DNA of 64,000 nt from Ephemerocybe angulata (Eukaryota; Basidiomycota; Agaricomycetes; Agaricales; Psathyrellaceae). This document shows, piece by piece, positions 11,873 through 22,816 of the stretch. Positions within the stretch are counted from its first letter, which is position 1. Each line of letters starts with the position of its first letter. Position numbers and translations under genes: made by a program. The stretch covers positions 124,001 through 188,000 of the forward strand of contig JAACJK010000166.1 of NCBI GenBank assembly GCA_013368325.1, read 5' to 3'. The notes under the pieces were generated by a model that saw only the letters and a program-made list of their open reading frames with translations, made no database searches and was not told where the DNA came from.

Positions 11873-12286
11873 CTTGGCCTAAGAGTGCGGGGCTGCTTTG
11901 GGCGGAAGATATCTAGAGGACACGAGAAAAGTATTTGAGTTGGGGCTGGGGAAAGGGCGATCTGTAAGAGCTTCTCGCTCGATGGAAGGCGGGTAGATAT
12001 TGAGAGCCGCTCTATTGTCCACAGTACTAGCCATGGTAACGGCTTCATTGTTGCGCACTCTCAGGACCTTCCGAGTGACACTGCGATCGTTGAGAACAAA
12101 AAGAGAGCAAGTTCGGCAACTGCACGCTGCACCCCTTATTGTTGCCGCATGAGGAGTCTGATCCGGGGATGGTTTGCTTTGACACACACAATGACAACAA
12201 GAACCAGGCTTGAAAACATAATGAAGGACATACACTACGCCAGCGTGAGCTATATACTGTTGCTAACATAGAGAGAGGGAGAGAGG
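11873..12286. other. intergenic region between two F-box genes
   Basis: Separates two minus-strand genes. The part near 11873 should be the promoter of the 9625-11872 gene and the part near 12286 the 3' end of the next. Open frames on the minus strand lack recognisable features. Confidence 0.5.
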
Positions 12287-13900
12287 TCAATAAGTAGCCT
12301 GCTTTTCCGACTTGGTAGCTTGAATAGCTATTCCCTTGGCTCTCAACGAGTCGACACGACTGGCTTCCTTTGGCGTTATACTATCCGAATGCTCGACCAT
12401 CACATAATCTGGGCAGCTCACAATAAACACTGACTCGACACCAGACCCATCCCGGTGTGGCGCGTTCGCCAACTCCCACCTCTTTTCAAGCATCTGGAGC
12501 ATGTGTGGCAGGCGCGCGACATGGCCCACGATGACCTTGAGATTCGGAAGGATGGGTGTGGGCGAGCCGCCCCCGATCCCTCCAATCATGTCAAGCAAGG
12601 CCAGGGGCAACCGTCCCTGAAGCAAAGGCGACATCGGGAGCTGCAGCTCGATGAGCGAGGGGAGGGCCTGGGCTATGGCGATCGTGGCCTGCGGCGACAT
12701 GAATGTGAGGTTGGCGTGAAGCACCTCGATTGCACATTCAGACCGGCTCAAGAACCCAAGGAACCCAGTGAGGGGCTGGTTGTTGAGATGCCAGGAGTCG
12801 TTGTCTGGGCACGAAAGGGATAGAGCCTTCAAAGAAGGTGCCGAAACCAAGGGCTCGAACCATGAGCAAACAATGTGGTTACTATGGTGAAATTCGACCG
12901 TCAGACTACGAAGGTGGGGCGAAAGGTGTATGAGAGTCTGAGTGGCGTTGGCTTGGAGGTGGTGGTCGAACCAAGCGAGGGCGATTTCGCATTCTTCGAG
13001 GGCTCTGCAATTCTTGAGTAGGGTATGGGACTGTTCGTGACTCACGGGGCTGTTGGTGAGGATAAGCCTGGTGACAAAGGCGAGAGGAAGGTCGAAGCGA
13101 TCCATGTTGGCACCGAGAAATCCAACCAGTTCGAAGTCTGTCAAGCGAGGCGAGGCCGCACGGTTGAACGCAGCCACGGGCTTCGTACCGACGGGGCCCA
13201 TACTGGCATTCCCTATTCGCCGTTGCATCCTGAGCGAAAGTCGTCGAAGGTTTGGGAAAGTCGTGGTGCACGAAAGGAAGGCCCGCATACACGGAGAGGG
13301 TAGCGAGAGCTGCAATGTCCGAAATCTCGGCGCTAAGGGTATAACCAGCTGGTCAAGCACGCTTTGGAAGTGCTCCTCTACCCGCCATTCCTCCCAGGCC
13401 GCCGGCAATTGGTTGAGGACAGCGAGTGAAATGAAGCTCGCTTCGGTGACCTCGCTCCGCTTAAACCACGCCTTCGTGACTTGCACCACTTCGAGTGGAT
13501 CTAACTGTGCATGCTTAGCCAACCGGAGTATCACGTTGGCCCATAACTCTGGGGTGGCTAGGGCGACACTTCGCCACCTAGAGCACACTTGGCACAAAAC
13601 CAGAGGGCTGCACCGCGCTTGTGTCGGTATGTAAACGGCCTCCGGGTAGGCAGCAACGAATATCTGCGACAGCAACTCCGTTGGAAGGAGTTTGTGTGGA
13701 GAAAGGATGAGGTCGAACGCATTGAGTTGAGCTTGGAGGGTCTTCCGACTGGGACGACTGGGCACGGGTGCAGACCTCCCATTGTCCGCGATTGCATCCA
13801 GGTTCTGTCGAACCAAGCGTCGACGTGCTCGCAGTTCATTCAGTTCGTCGTCTGGGAGTGTATCGTTTGATATGGAGAGCTTCTGGATGTCTGGAAGCAT
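12287..13900 (-). CDS. F-box-like protein with LRR-like region
   Basis: A single-exon gene of about 537 residues if the ATG at 13900 is used (MLPDIQKLSISNDTLPDDEL). An in-frame ATG at 13978 would add 26 residues that look like translated leader. The N terminus has a short coiled coil (LNELRARRRLVRQNLDAIAD), then the F-box-like core: LLPTELLSQIFVAAYPEAVY and LVLCQVCSRWRSVALATPEL with the typical W (LWANVILRL). The rest is leucine-rich and degenerate in period, as in LRR-containing F-box proteins (RTLQLSLPSP, LRRLSLRMQRR, LKALSLSCPD). It is a typical member of the expanded Agaricomycete F-box set; the substrate is unknown. Confidence 0.82.
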   Translation of the reverse strand: MLPDIQKLSISNDTLPDDELNELRARRRLVRQNLDAIADNGRSAPVPSRPSRKTLQAQLNAFDLILSPHKLLPTELLSQIFVAAYPEAVYIPTQARCSPLVLCQVCSRWRSVALATPELWANVILRLAKHAQLDPLEVVQVTKAWFKRSEVTEASFISLAVLNQLPAAWEEWRVEEHFQSVLDQLVIPLAPRFRTLQLSLPSPCMRAFLSCTTTFPNLRRLSLRMQRRIGNASMGPVGTKPVAAFNRAASPRLTDFELVGFLGANMDRFDLPLAFVTRLILTNSPVSHEQSHTLLKNCRALEECEIALAWFDHHLQANATQTLIHLSPHLRSLTVEFHHSNHIVCSWFEPLVSAPSLKALSLSCPDNDSWHLNNQPLTGFLGFLSRSECAIEVLHANLTFMSPQATIAIAQALPSLIELQLPMSPLLQGRLPLALLDMIGGIGGGSPTPILPNLKVIVGHVARLPHMLQMLEKRWELANAPHRDGSGVESVFIVSCPDYVMVEHSDSITPKEASRVDSLRAKGIAIQATKSEKQATY

Positions 13901-14326
13901 GGCGCAACTGACACTAAGGCTGCAGCGGACTGAATTAGAACAGACGGGAGGCAGATGGGGAGGATCATTGACCCACAACGCTCAATGTGGCCCCTGAGAC
14001 GGAGTTCCGCCGGAGTATGAGCCGCGGGGGATCCTGGAGGCTGGCGAAGACGCTCGGTACCAACCAAGCTAGCACAGCAGTCGACCGCTGACAAGATCGT
14101 GTTATGCAGTGAAATCGGGTCCTAATAGGGGTCAAAGCACAGCTATTACTCCCGGGGAAAGGTGTTCTGAATTTCGTATACACAAGAGATGGAACTACAA
14201 CATTGATCAGACATGGATATAGTAGAGCAACAACCAACGGTGCAAAGCGAAACACGAAGAGATACAAGAAGGCGAAGGGCTAGTAGTACAACATATTTTC
14301 GACTCGTGTTAAATAATGGAAAGAGA
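13901..14326. other. intergenic region
   Basis: Promoter side of the F-box gene and 3' side of the Zn2Cys6 gene. No gene, RNA or repeat seen. Confidence 0.5.
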
Positions 14327-15159
14327 TCAAACAAGGGTTTCACCGACGGTGAAGTGGACCTGATCGCCTTCGCCGAGAGTGAGGCGGACTGGCAGGCGGG
14401 GATCGATGCGCACCGGAGCACTTGAGCCGACGTAGAAGTCTCCCCGGGTAAAGTTGCGGGTGATGGCAGCGGCTTCCTCTTCGGTGAGGTTACGGGGACG
14501 CTTGTTCGGGCGGAAGGTGGAGGTGGACGGTGCCGGGGCGAAGGTTCCATTGGTGTAATCATAGTACTGCTGATGCGCGAGGTTTGGCGCGCCCTGGATC
14601 GGCGCATACATGGGCGGCGGCGCGAAGGCAACGGCCGGCGCTAGTGGCATTCAGAACATAAACGTGTGGCAAAAGAGATGAGATAGTACCAGGCGTATGG
14701 TGAGCATGGTCAGGCTGCTGCTGCTGCTGCTGCTGTGCCTCGGGATCAGGATACGCGCAACTGGCACCGAGTCCGCGCTTCAAGCAGCTCTGAAGAAGCG
14801 TTATGAAGCTCGCCCCGGCGATTTATTAAAAAAATATTAGAGTACCTGGCAGGGCAAGACCTCACTGCACCTGGTCTTGCCGGTGTGACAGGCGACACAG
14901 GCGCGTCGCACGGAGGGCGCCTTGGCTGGATCAAAACATGTTAGGCGCCGGCAACGGTGTCGGGAGAGATTGACTTGCGCTTTCTGGCGGACTCGGGGGT
15001 CTGTGCGCCAGGCTGCTGCTGCATCTGTGACTGGGATGCAAGCTGGACATCCTGGACCTGCTGGACGTGCTGCTGCTGTTGTTGCTGCAGCTGTTGTTGG
15101 ATGTGGTCGATGGACGGCGGGGCGTCCTGGGCCGGTTCGTCAGTGGGGATGGCCGACAT
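14327..15159 (-). CDS. Zn(2)-Cys(6) fungal-type transcription factor
   Basis: A small DNA-binding regulator. Exon 1 (start at 15157-15159, MSAIPTDEPAQ; an upstream in-frame ATG at 15189 is possible) is glutamine-rich and ends KRKSISPDT, nuclear-signal-like. The zinc cluster reads RRACVACHTGKTRCSEV then LPCQSCLKRGLGASC across an intron; the six Cys fit CX2CX6CX5CX2CX8C exactly. A polyQ run from a CTG repeat follows. The last exon (to 14327) has KRPRNLTEEEAAAITRNFTR and ends VHFTVGETLV. To join exon 1 to the zinc cluster in frame I need a 35-nt intron (14921-14955) with a CTAAC branch site. No typical fungal middle homology domain is present. It diverges from the bHLH gene over 184 bp. Confidence 0.82.
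14715..14735. repeat. CTG/CAG microsatellite (seven units)
   Basis: Seven CTG triplets on the plus strand encode polyglutamine in the Zn2Cys6 protein read from the minus strand. A second CAG/CAA-rich stretch is in exon 1 near 15065-15105. Confidence 0.85.
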
Positions 15160-15244
15160 ATCACTTATCGGAGGTGGGAGAACGGGCAAGGGTTCGGGCA
15201 GCGCCCGTCCACACGGACTGCCCCACCCGGCAAGGTCCGCCCGT

Positions 15245-15250
15245 CACGTG
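15245..15250. promoter_or_regulatory. CACGTG E-box between the Zn2Cys6 and bHLH genes
   Basis: The context CCCGTCACGTGGGCTGT lies 86 nt upstream of the Zn2Cys6 start and 94 nt upstream of the bHLH start. The bHLH protein next door has the residues expected to read CACGTG, so autoregulation is possible. A CCG..CGG pair at 15265-15267 and 15282-15284 (14-nt spacer) is a weaker candidate for a zinc-cluster site. Confidence 0.5.
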
Positions 15251-15343
15251 GGCTGTGTGAATGTCCGGTTATGAGGACGACCGGGACCCGGGATTCATCT
15301 CTTTAATACGAGGGGGGCAGCCCGATTACCCCGCAAAGTCGCC

Positions 15344-16201
15344 ATGGCCTCTCCACTCCTGCAGCCCCCGGTGCCCTTCCAGGACTTTGAGTTCGCATTC
15401 GACCCCTCCCTGTCCAATCTCTTCCCAAATCCGCCGCCCCTGCCCTCCTCCGCCGACCTCTTCTCTCCTTCAGAAACAACAGATCTGCTCGGCTTCCTCG
15501 ACAACTTTGGCGACCTCAGCTGGGATCTTGCAGCCCCGGAGTACCTCCCACACGATGCCCAGCTCTACGAGCCCGCGATCTCCTCCCATATGTATGCCCC
15601 GTACTCCAACCCCCACCTCAACACTGCCCCGGATCCATCGACCTCGACGCGGCCGCGAGCTCCGACGCGTTCCAGCTCGTCCCGCGGAGGCAACGGCTAC
15701 CAGTCGCCCACCGCGCACACAGAGGATCCTGTCTTCACCTATGACGCATCGAGGGACCCAAGCCAGAGCAGAAATACTCCTTCCGACTCTTCGGCGACTT
15801 CTCCGACATTCTCATCTCACCACCCTGAAGCGCTGCCTTCTCCGCAGCAGCCACAACCACAACGCTCGTCTTCCGACGCGGCTCGTTCAAAAAGTCTGCT
15901 GTCGACACCTCAAAAGCGACTGAACCACATCATGTCCGAACAGAAACGTCGGAACGCCATACGCGATGGCTACGCCCAGCTCATCGCTCTGCTCGCCCCC
16001 GCCGGATCGGCTCCTGGCCTGGGCATGCCTACACGGGGCCGCCCAAAAGGGAGTGGCAGTCGTGGAAAGGGGCAAAGCAAAGGCAAAAGCGGCGTTCTAT
16101 TCCGCGCGGTCGAATACTGTAAATGGCTGGAGGAAGATCGAGACGCCCTCAAAGAGGAGGTTCTGCGCGTGGAGACGGCCGCCGGTGTTCAACACGCATG
16201 A
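15344..16201 (+). CDS. basic helix-loop-helix transcription factor
   Basis: A single-exon gene of 285 residues. The N-terminal 190 residues are Ser/Pro-rich and disordered, with an acidic/hydrophobic stretch (TTDLLGFLDNFGDLSWDLA) that could be an activation domain. The bHLH is C-terminal: basic region and helix 1 KRLNHIMSEQKRRNAIRDGY and AQLIALLAP, then a loop enlarged by a Gly/Lys/Arg-rich insert (about 30 residues), then helix 2 GVLFRAVEYCKWLEEDRDAL. The basic region shows the H-x3-E-x3-R pattern (His, Glu, Arg) that recognises CACGTG. It diverges from a Zn2Cys6 gene, with a CACGTG box between. Target genes are unknown. Confidence 0.9.
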   Translation: MASPLLQPPVPFQDFEFAFDPSLSNLFPNPPPLPSSADLFSPSETTDLLGFLDNFGDLSWDLAAPEYLPHDAQLYEPAISSHMYAPYSNPHLNTAPDPSTSTRPRAPTRSSSSRGGNGYQSPTAHTEDPVFTYDASRDPSQSRNTPSDSSATSPTFSSHHPEALPSPQQPQPQRSSSDAARSKSLLSTPQKRLNHIMSEQKRRNAIRDGYAQLIALLAPAGSAPGLGMPTRGRPKGSGSRGKGQSKGKSGVLFRAVEYCKWLEEDRDALKEEVLRVETAAGVQHA

Positions 16202-16703
16202 TCGTTTCCCTTGCACTCTCCCATCTGCATCTCTGTGATACCCCCGACCATGATTCCAAGGTTCGTCCGTGTGAGTTGCCTGTATCCATCAGCCCATCTA
16301 ATCTGACCCATGCCCATTTTCGAACAGATACCCTTACTTTCACGACCTTTACCCCTGGTATATCGACTAGTCCTCTCATGTTAAATCCATATGACCTTGT
16401 TACGTTCTACTTAATGTTCCCTTCAAAAGTATAACTTGGAATCATGCGCAGATGCTGTTCCCATTTGCTACCACCCCTTTGTATCGCTATCGCCTCGCAC
16501 TCCTCATGTATCTACCACCTGTTTATTGTCTTATTTATGTACTAGACGTATACGCACGATGTTGCGGCAAATGACACTTCTCGTTACGACTCCCAACGAT
16601 TTCCCTACCGGCATATCCTCGCTATGGCATCCATCCGGCGGTCAACAGCATTCTGGCTCTAACGGGCCAAGCTTAACTTAGCCACCGTTTCCTCCACACT
16701 CCC
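16202..16703. other. intergenic region
   Basis: About 500 bp after the bHLH stop, pyrimidine-rich, likely its 3' UTR plus the promoter of the following peptidase gene. No other feature seen. Confidence 0.55.
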
Positions 16704-17799
16704 ATGATAATCCCCGCCCCTCCAGCTCCCTCGACCCCATGGCCCCTTCCCAGGATCAAGCTTCACATTGAAGACCTCGACCACGAGGGCGCAGCAATCT
16801 TCCAGGGCGCCGTCAATGCGCGAGATGCGCTGCACCTTGCGGTCCAAGCTAGCTACCGGTGGTTGTACACCGTTGACAACCCGCCTCCAAAGTCAGTTCC
16901 CAGATCTCCTATTGCCCCTCAAGTGACCGGACGTCCTCATGCTCCTTGAAACTCTCTATCTCCTTGCACCCAACGGTGTCCATACCGCCGTCCCTCGTCG
17001 CCATCCACACCGGACACCGACTGCTGTCGCCCCTAATCCACATGCCCGCCCGCTAACCTAACATCGCATCCCCGGCCTTGTCGCTGCCCAGGGTGACCCA
17101 GATCCTCCTCATTCTGCGGTCCATGCCCGGCGTCGCGCACACCATTGGCACCGGGCGCGACGGCATGGAGAAGGAGATCCACTTCTCCTTGGAGTACATC
17201 GTGCACAGCAAGGCCCGCGCAACCGCCGAGATTATGGGCGTGCTCGTGCACGAAACCGTGCACTGCTACCAGCACAACGGCAAGAACACCTGCCCAGGGG
17301 GCTTGATCGAGGGTATTGCCGGTGAGTAATTAGAAACACTGGCTATAGGGGTATCGGCAGCAGCCCGTTAGCGCTGGTCCGACCGACGGACGGTCCCAGG
17401 CGCCCAGCGTCTGGACCCTGTGGAATGCATACCATATCTCTGCCGCCTGCAACCGTCGACACACATACTGACCGCGCACCCTGCGTATCCCTAGATTACG
17501 TCCGCCTGCGCGAAGGCTACGGCCCCCCGCACTGGAAACGGCGCGGCGAGGGCGCACAGTGGGACGCTGGATACGAGACGACTGGGTACTTCCTCGCCTG
17601 GATCGAGGACACCTACGGCGCCGGCACGGTCTCCAAGCTGAACCACTGCATGAAGAACAAGTCCTACCACAAGCGCCATTTCAAGGACCTCACGAAGTGC
17701 TCTGTGAAGAAACTGTGGAACGCGTATTGCTGCTTGCTGAAAGACGATGATGGCGCGAAGGTGTTGGAGATTCTGAGCGCGAGGGATGATGATGATTGA
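16704..17799 (+). CDS. basic secretory protein-type metallopeptidase (plant and bacterial peptidase family)
   Basis: A zincin of the basic secretory protein family (Pfam BSP, peptidase of plants and bacteria). Key text is IMGVLVHETVHCYQHNGKNT followed by CPGGLIEGIADYVRLREGYG: HEXXH plus a downstream Asp region as in this family. N-terminal text LPRIKLHIEDLDHEGAAIFQ fits the family start, and VTQILLILRSMPGVAHTIGT lies mid-protein. The C terminus has YETTGYFLAWIEDTYGAGTV and ends ARDDDD. Three or so exons; one intron falls between GIA and DYVRL (about 17321-17492). No clear signal peptide at the ATG chosen, so secretion is not shown. The biological substrate is unknown. Confidence 0.85.
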
Positions 17800-18113
17800 G
17801 TGGAGGGTGGAGGGACGGTGGTGTAGGTCCCCGAAGGTCCCTGAGAAGTATACCCCATCGAGCGTGCAGCCATATATATGTGTGTGTTCGGAATTCATGT
17901 ATTAAAGAAAGTATCAAGGAACGAATTTGTATACTAGCAAAGAAGTGTTATCCCTACATGAAGAGGAAATAGATAGGCGTTACAGAAAATGAGTGGTAAT
18001 CGTCGCGTGCGTCGTGGAAGGACGTTGGAAAGGGAAAGAGGTTGGATCGAACGAATGTAAAGTCCCAAGAGCAGAAGAAAAGGAAACCCAAACCCAGGCA
18101 TTGGAATGCCTAT
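17800..18113. other. 3' region between convergent genes
   Basis: A short gap between the peptidase stop and the FCP1 stop on the other strand. I see only probable 3' UTR sequence. Confidence 0.5.
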
Positions 18114-21100
18114 CTATCCCATCTCCTCCTCCTCCTCCTCAAGTTCCCGTGCCAAAAAGTCGTCCAAATCGCCACCGTCACTCTCCTCCTCACCTTCATC
18201 TTCATCCTCCTCGTCCTCATCGTCACCCCTGGTATATTCCTCGACCATCGCTGACGGACTGCCTGGCGCGCTGCCATTCTGGCTTCCTTTATCGCTCGAG
18301 GCTGTGATCTCCTCCTTCAGTCGCGACAGCCCACTCCTCTCAGCTGTCATCTTCTTCCGTTTTGACAAGGGTGAACGCAAGAACTCAGCATCCCCTGCGT
18401 CTGACGGGGTGACACTCCGTAAACGCTTCCGCTTGTTCGACGGAGAGGGCGAGTTACCGGCACTGATACTGCAAACGATATTAACAAAAGGAAACACCCA
18501 GTCAGTACCTGATTGAGACATTGAACCAAAGTTCAACGGAAATGAAATGAAAGAGACATACCTCTTCACACTCTCATCATCCTGCTCAGACCTTTCGCTC
18601 CGCGCATCATCATCAATCCCTCCCCCAATATACGTGCTGTCTTCGTCGTCACTCTCCTCCATCGCGGCGTCGACCTCATCGTTCACAGCACTCCAGTCGA
18701 TCTCCGAGAGCTCCAGGTCACCAGGGTTGTGTGGGGCGGCCTCCTCCCAATCTTCTTCGTCTTCTGAGGATGGTTCGTTCATGTGTGCTGCGGCGGCGCT
18801 GGGTATGGCGGATGCGGGCGCGGGGTCTTCTAATAAATACGGCTTCTCGTCCATCCGGCGCCACTGCGCTATTGACTCCGTGAGCCAAAGCTGCGAGACA
18901 ATAGAAATATTGCCCCGTTTCCGCGCCTGGTCTACCTTAACGGTCCCGCGCTGTTGTAGATGAGACACATATGGTCAGTACATATACAGGTTCGCAATGA
19001 AAAGCGCCGTTTCTTGTTTGTTGTCCTTGGATCAGAAAACAATAACAAGCAGGCGTTCTGCATACCTTCGCTGCGACAACGTGCGTAATTTCGTGAGTTA
19101 GATCGGTATAGCATTTCGCGCCAAACATTGTCGCCGACCGCCAGATCTCCGCAGTCTCTGGTCTCATGTCCAGCGGAATAAGACCGGAGAACAGGATATG
19201 GCATCCTTCCAGCGTCTCTGCTCGTATCCGGGGAATGATTCGCTAGGTAGACGTATCAGAACTGGCCCAACCAAATAAACAAGGGGGCCTACAGTAACAT
19301 CAGCTGCCTTGTTGCTTGAAATCCCCTTATTACGATCACTCCCTCCCGTCCGTGTGCTGTGGGCTGCAAAATACCGACTATGGACTTCATCAAGGAGCTG
19401 TAGGGAGTAATTAGCTTGTCTGAAATATATATTAGCATACACAGTGGTCATTTACCTTGCCGACCCGCTGCAATTCTGTGTCGTCATTCTTCAGCAAAGC
19501 TTTCCGATGAGGATGTTCTAGCTTATCCTCGGGAGTAGGTGGGGATGCAGGCGAGGGAGATGGGGCGGGCGAAGGGGTTGTCTTTGCGTCCTCTTCTTCA
19601 TGCTCCTGTAGCTCCTTCTCCTTCTTTGCCAGTGGACGTTCCTCTAACTGTGCATCAAGAGCAGCGTTGTTAGCTACCACCAAGACATTCTCCGCGGATG
19701 TACCAGTCGCATTGGCGTCCCCAACGCCAGGACTTGGTGGAGAAGCATCGCTTGAGTTGGTGGGTGAAGCCGGAGCGCCATCAGGGGCTGCAGCTGGTAA
19801 TTTGACTTCGGCTGCAGGAGGTAGTGGCGCAGCGGTCACTGTTGAAGGATCGAGCTTGGGCAAAAAGGTTGAATTGATGTCGCCAATGCCAACGAAAAAG
19901 TCATCTGGAAAGCCAGTTAGGAAGCAGAGTGCTGCAGCACACAGTTGGACGTACAAGGAATGACTTTAACTAGATTTGGACTCCACTCCCATACATCTGC
20001 ACGATCGTCTATAATGACGACCATTGAGGTGTCACAGGGGAATAGCCTTTGCAGGCTCTTCTGGGTCAAACCTACAAATGGCATAAATACGGCATAGAAC
20101 AACAGCAAATGGAATACTCACTTCCACTCTCATCTCTGCTTAGTAGCCTATTTCCGAATATCTTCTTGTCCGGGTCGATGATAGCGCATACTTGCTCTGC
20201 ATATGCGCGAGTACCCATAGTGTAAACATGCATTTCATACTTCGTTGATGCCTCTTCAAGGAATTCTTTCCAGCCCGGTCTGATCCAATGTTATCAGAGT
20301 GAAGAAGAGACGCCGATTAGGGTATGTGCTCACCTCGGCTTGATGTAGTACATACACCCGTCCGCTTCGACCATCTTGTGCTTGCCCTTCTGCCTCGAAG
20401 ACGGGCTTGCAAAGGACTCCGGACCTAGACGGAACTTCTTGACGTCCTTGATAGCTTCCCAGTTCGGGTTGCACTCCTCGTCTTCGTCCTCGCTCTCCTC
20501 ATCCGAGTCGTCTGAATCTGCCGGGGTCGAGGACTTGTTCTGTTTCCTCGCTTGTCTTTCCTCCCAAGCCTCCCCTTCTTCGATCCATTCTCCGACCGTG
20601 GGGTCTACGGTCGCGTGTACGATAGTCTGATCCAAGTCAACGATGAGGGACAGCTTGCGGGAGCTGAGGAGGTGGTCTGCCGTCTCGCGTTCGATACGCT
20701 GGGCCTCCTCTAGTGATACCGTGGGGCCGAAGGCAGAGTGTGTCATTTGGATGGACGCTCGCGAAGCGTCTGAGAAGCCAGTATAGTCGATGCTGGAAAG
20801 AGAGAACCCGGGGCCATAGCCGCGTTAGTTGCGCCGCACCAGCATTTAGAGCGTTGAACATACATGGTGAGATCCTTGCCGCACAGAGCACAGAGTCCTC
20901 CGAGCTGGATGCCATGCTTGCAGGGCTCTACAATGGAGACTACTGGCTGCTGTTTAGCCCTTGCTACCGGGATTACATCGCCAACCTTGATGCTCCAGCG
21001 GCTGAGGTCCCCTTCAATAGTAGAGTCCCAAGTGCCGAAGCGGGTCGCGGGCTTTGTATCTGGGTCCTTGGACTTATATACGAAGGAGTAGCTCAGGAGA

Positions 21101-21204
21101 CGCGAGCCGCGATTGACCTTTGAGTTGAGGGGAGCATCGAGCGAGACGACGGTTATGGGATAGGGAAATGAAGACGGCAGGAAGAGGTCTGTGGAATCTG
21201 CCAT
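18114..21204 (-). CDS. FCP1: RNA polymerase II CTD phosphatase FCP1
   Basis: Dephosphorylates the Rpb1 C-terminal domain to recycle RNA polymerase II in the nucleus. The start at 21202-21204 gives MADSTDLFLPSSFPYPITVV. A biotinyl/lipoyl-like N-terminal region precedes CKHGIQLGGLCALCGKDLT. The FCP homology domain has KLSLIVDLDQTIVHATVDP with the DLDQT catalytic motif, an acidic insertion, YYIKPRPGWKEFLEEASTKY, EMHVYTMGTRAYAEQVCAII and VVIIDDRADVWEWSPNLVKV. After a Pro/Ala-rich linker a BRCT domain reads CHILFSGLIPLDMRP..EIW and QLWLTESIAQWRRMDE. The tail is very acidic with a KRKR basic patch and ends in a Glu run (ELEEEEEEMG). Domain order is canonical. Around ten exons. Confidence 0.93.
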
Positions 21205-21322
21205 GGCTCCGACCAATGCAGCGCTCACTTGAACGTCGATATCGGTAGACCCTTGTTTCCCCCGCGTGACCGTGCGCTACATAACATACACCCAACTATA
21301 GAAATATATTCACACGTTTCAA

Positions 21323-22816
21323 CTAGCGCCCGTTCAGCAGTCCGCCAATTGCCGACTCTTTCAGAAGCGCCAGCTCAGCATTATGTCCTCCCGCAATGAT
21401 CTTTGCCCCTTCCAACGCGACTTCTCTGCTGATATCCTTCGGACCCCAGCCCACAGTTGGCCCCACGACCGCAAGATGCGTTCCGAAGTGCACCAGCGCG
21501 CGTCTCGCCAACTCGTCTGTCACGTCAAATTTGGCCGAGTATGCCGCGAAAAAGTTGTCCAGAACCGCCTTTGAGGTCTCCTTGCACACGTCCTCGTGGA
21601 ACCTACCGCAGAAGTAGATCTCTGCTGCGAACTGCCCCACTTCTACACCTGGGATGCCGATTCGAGCCATCTCCCAGTCCACCACCAGAATTCGCTTCAG
21701 TTGTCCCTCCTTGTCCAACGCAACGAGCATGTTTCCGGGCCAGAAGTCTCCTTGGACAAACTAGGAGTCTATCAGATACCACATGGACTAAGGGGCGGGT
21801 AACACGTACGTGGTCGTTTGCAGACTGGAGCGCCTGCGATGTCTCCTCCCCAACTTCCTTTAAAACAGCCAGCGTCGCGTCATCGACAAGGAGAGGGGGA
21901 TCCTCCAACTTGGGTTCTCCACTCTTCCCCGAGAAGAAATTAGCAAGGCGGCCATAATAGTACCTTGCCCCAAGGACCTTCCCTTGCGTATGACCTTGGA
22001 ATACCTCTAATTCCGCTCGGTTTGCCGTACCCCAGGCATGCACGCTTCCTAGGAACTCCCCAATGCCTTTTCCAATCTGGACGGCCATGTCAACAGTGGG
22101 ACCGCCTTGCTTCATGAACTCCTTCAGAGTGACGGATCCTTCGCCAGCGTCATCCATGATGATAGCATGGGCGCCGTAGTCGAACTTGTGGACGCGAGGG
22201 ACTTGGACGAGCGAATCCTTCGGAACCCACGACGCGACGCGCTTCAATGCTTCGACCTCAAAGACCTGTGTTCCCTACGTCAGTCGCGCTCGCGTCATCG
22301 CAGATACTGCCTCCTTACCTGTCGTTCATCCGTAAACGCGACGTGTTTGAACTCTCTCACGTACGGTTTGGTGTGCTTCAAAACCGCCGTCTGGATCTCT
22401 CCTTCCAACGGAGATTCCAACCACAACCTGTAAACATAATTCGCCGATCCTCCGGAGAGCGTTTCAACGCGAGCACTCGCGAATGGGGTCTCTGCGAGAT
22501 AACTCCGCACACCGTCTTCCGTCGTCAGATCGTATTCGCTTTCAGATTGATCACCGACACGGGTATTCAGTGATCCAAGCAGAGGTGCGCTCGTGTGAGT
22601 AGTGGATGCTGAACCTACTGACGCGATGAGCCAGGACGTTATGTCTGTCGCACAGGCGCGTGAAAAAGGGTCCGTACCTTCAGGCACTGCAACCTTGTTA
22701 CCTTCTGGCGCGGCACTATCCCCCATGTCAACACCGGCAGAAGTCGTATGGGTAGAGGATGGAGAGAGTGTGTCCGCAGGAGGATTCTCGGTACTTGTGC
22801 TGGGTGCAGTCGTCAT
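21323..22816 (-). CDS. aminoglycoside phosphotransferase-fold (APH/choline kinase-like) protein kinase-like enzyme
   Basis: A small-molecule kinase-fold protein. From the ATG at 22816 the first 100 residues are low-complexity. Then come a glycine-loop-like SGGSANYVYRLWL, TAVLKHTKPYVREF with the ATP-site Lys, and an EVEAL alpha-C helix. The catalytic loop is FVQGDFWPGNMLV and the metal motif is ILVVDWEMARIGIPGVEVGQ. The catalytic-loop His of the usual HGD is Gln here while Asp and Asn are kept. The end is LLKESAIGGLLNGR at 21323. Relatives include methylthioribose and fructosamine kinases and many uncharacterised fungal enzymes; the substrate cannot be deduced. Its start is 4 kb from the next gene. 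Confidence 0.78.

Noticed and set aside
18547..18963. Plus-strand open frame with Ser runs
   Set aside because: It is the complement of the acidic FCP1 C-terminal region; the Ser runs come from the Glu/Asp codons.
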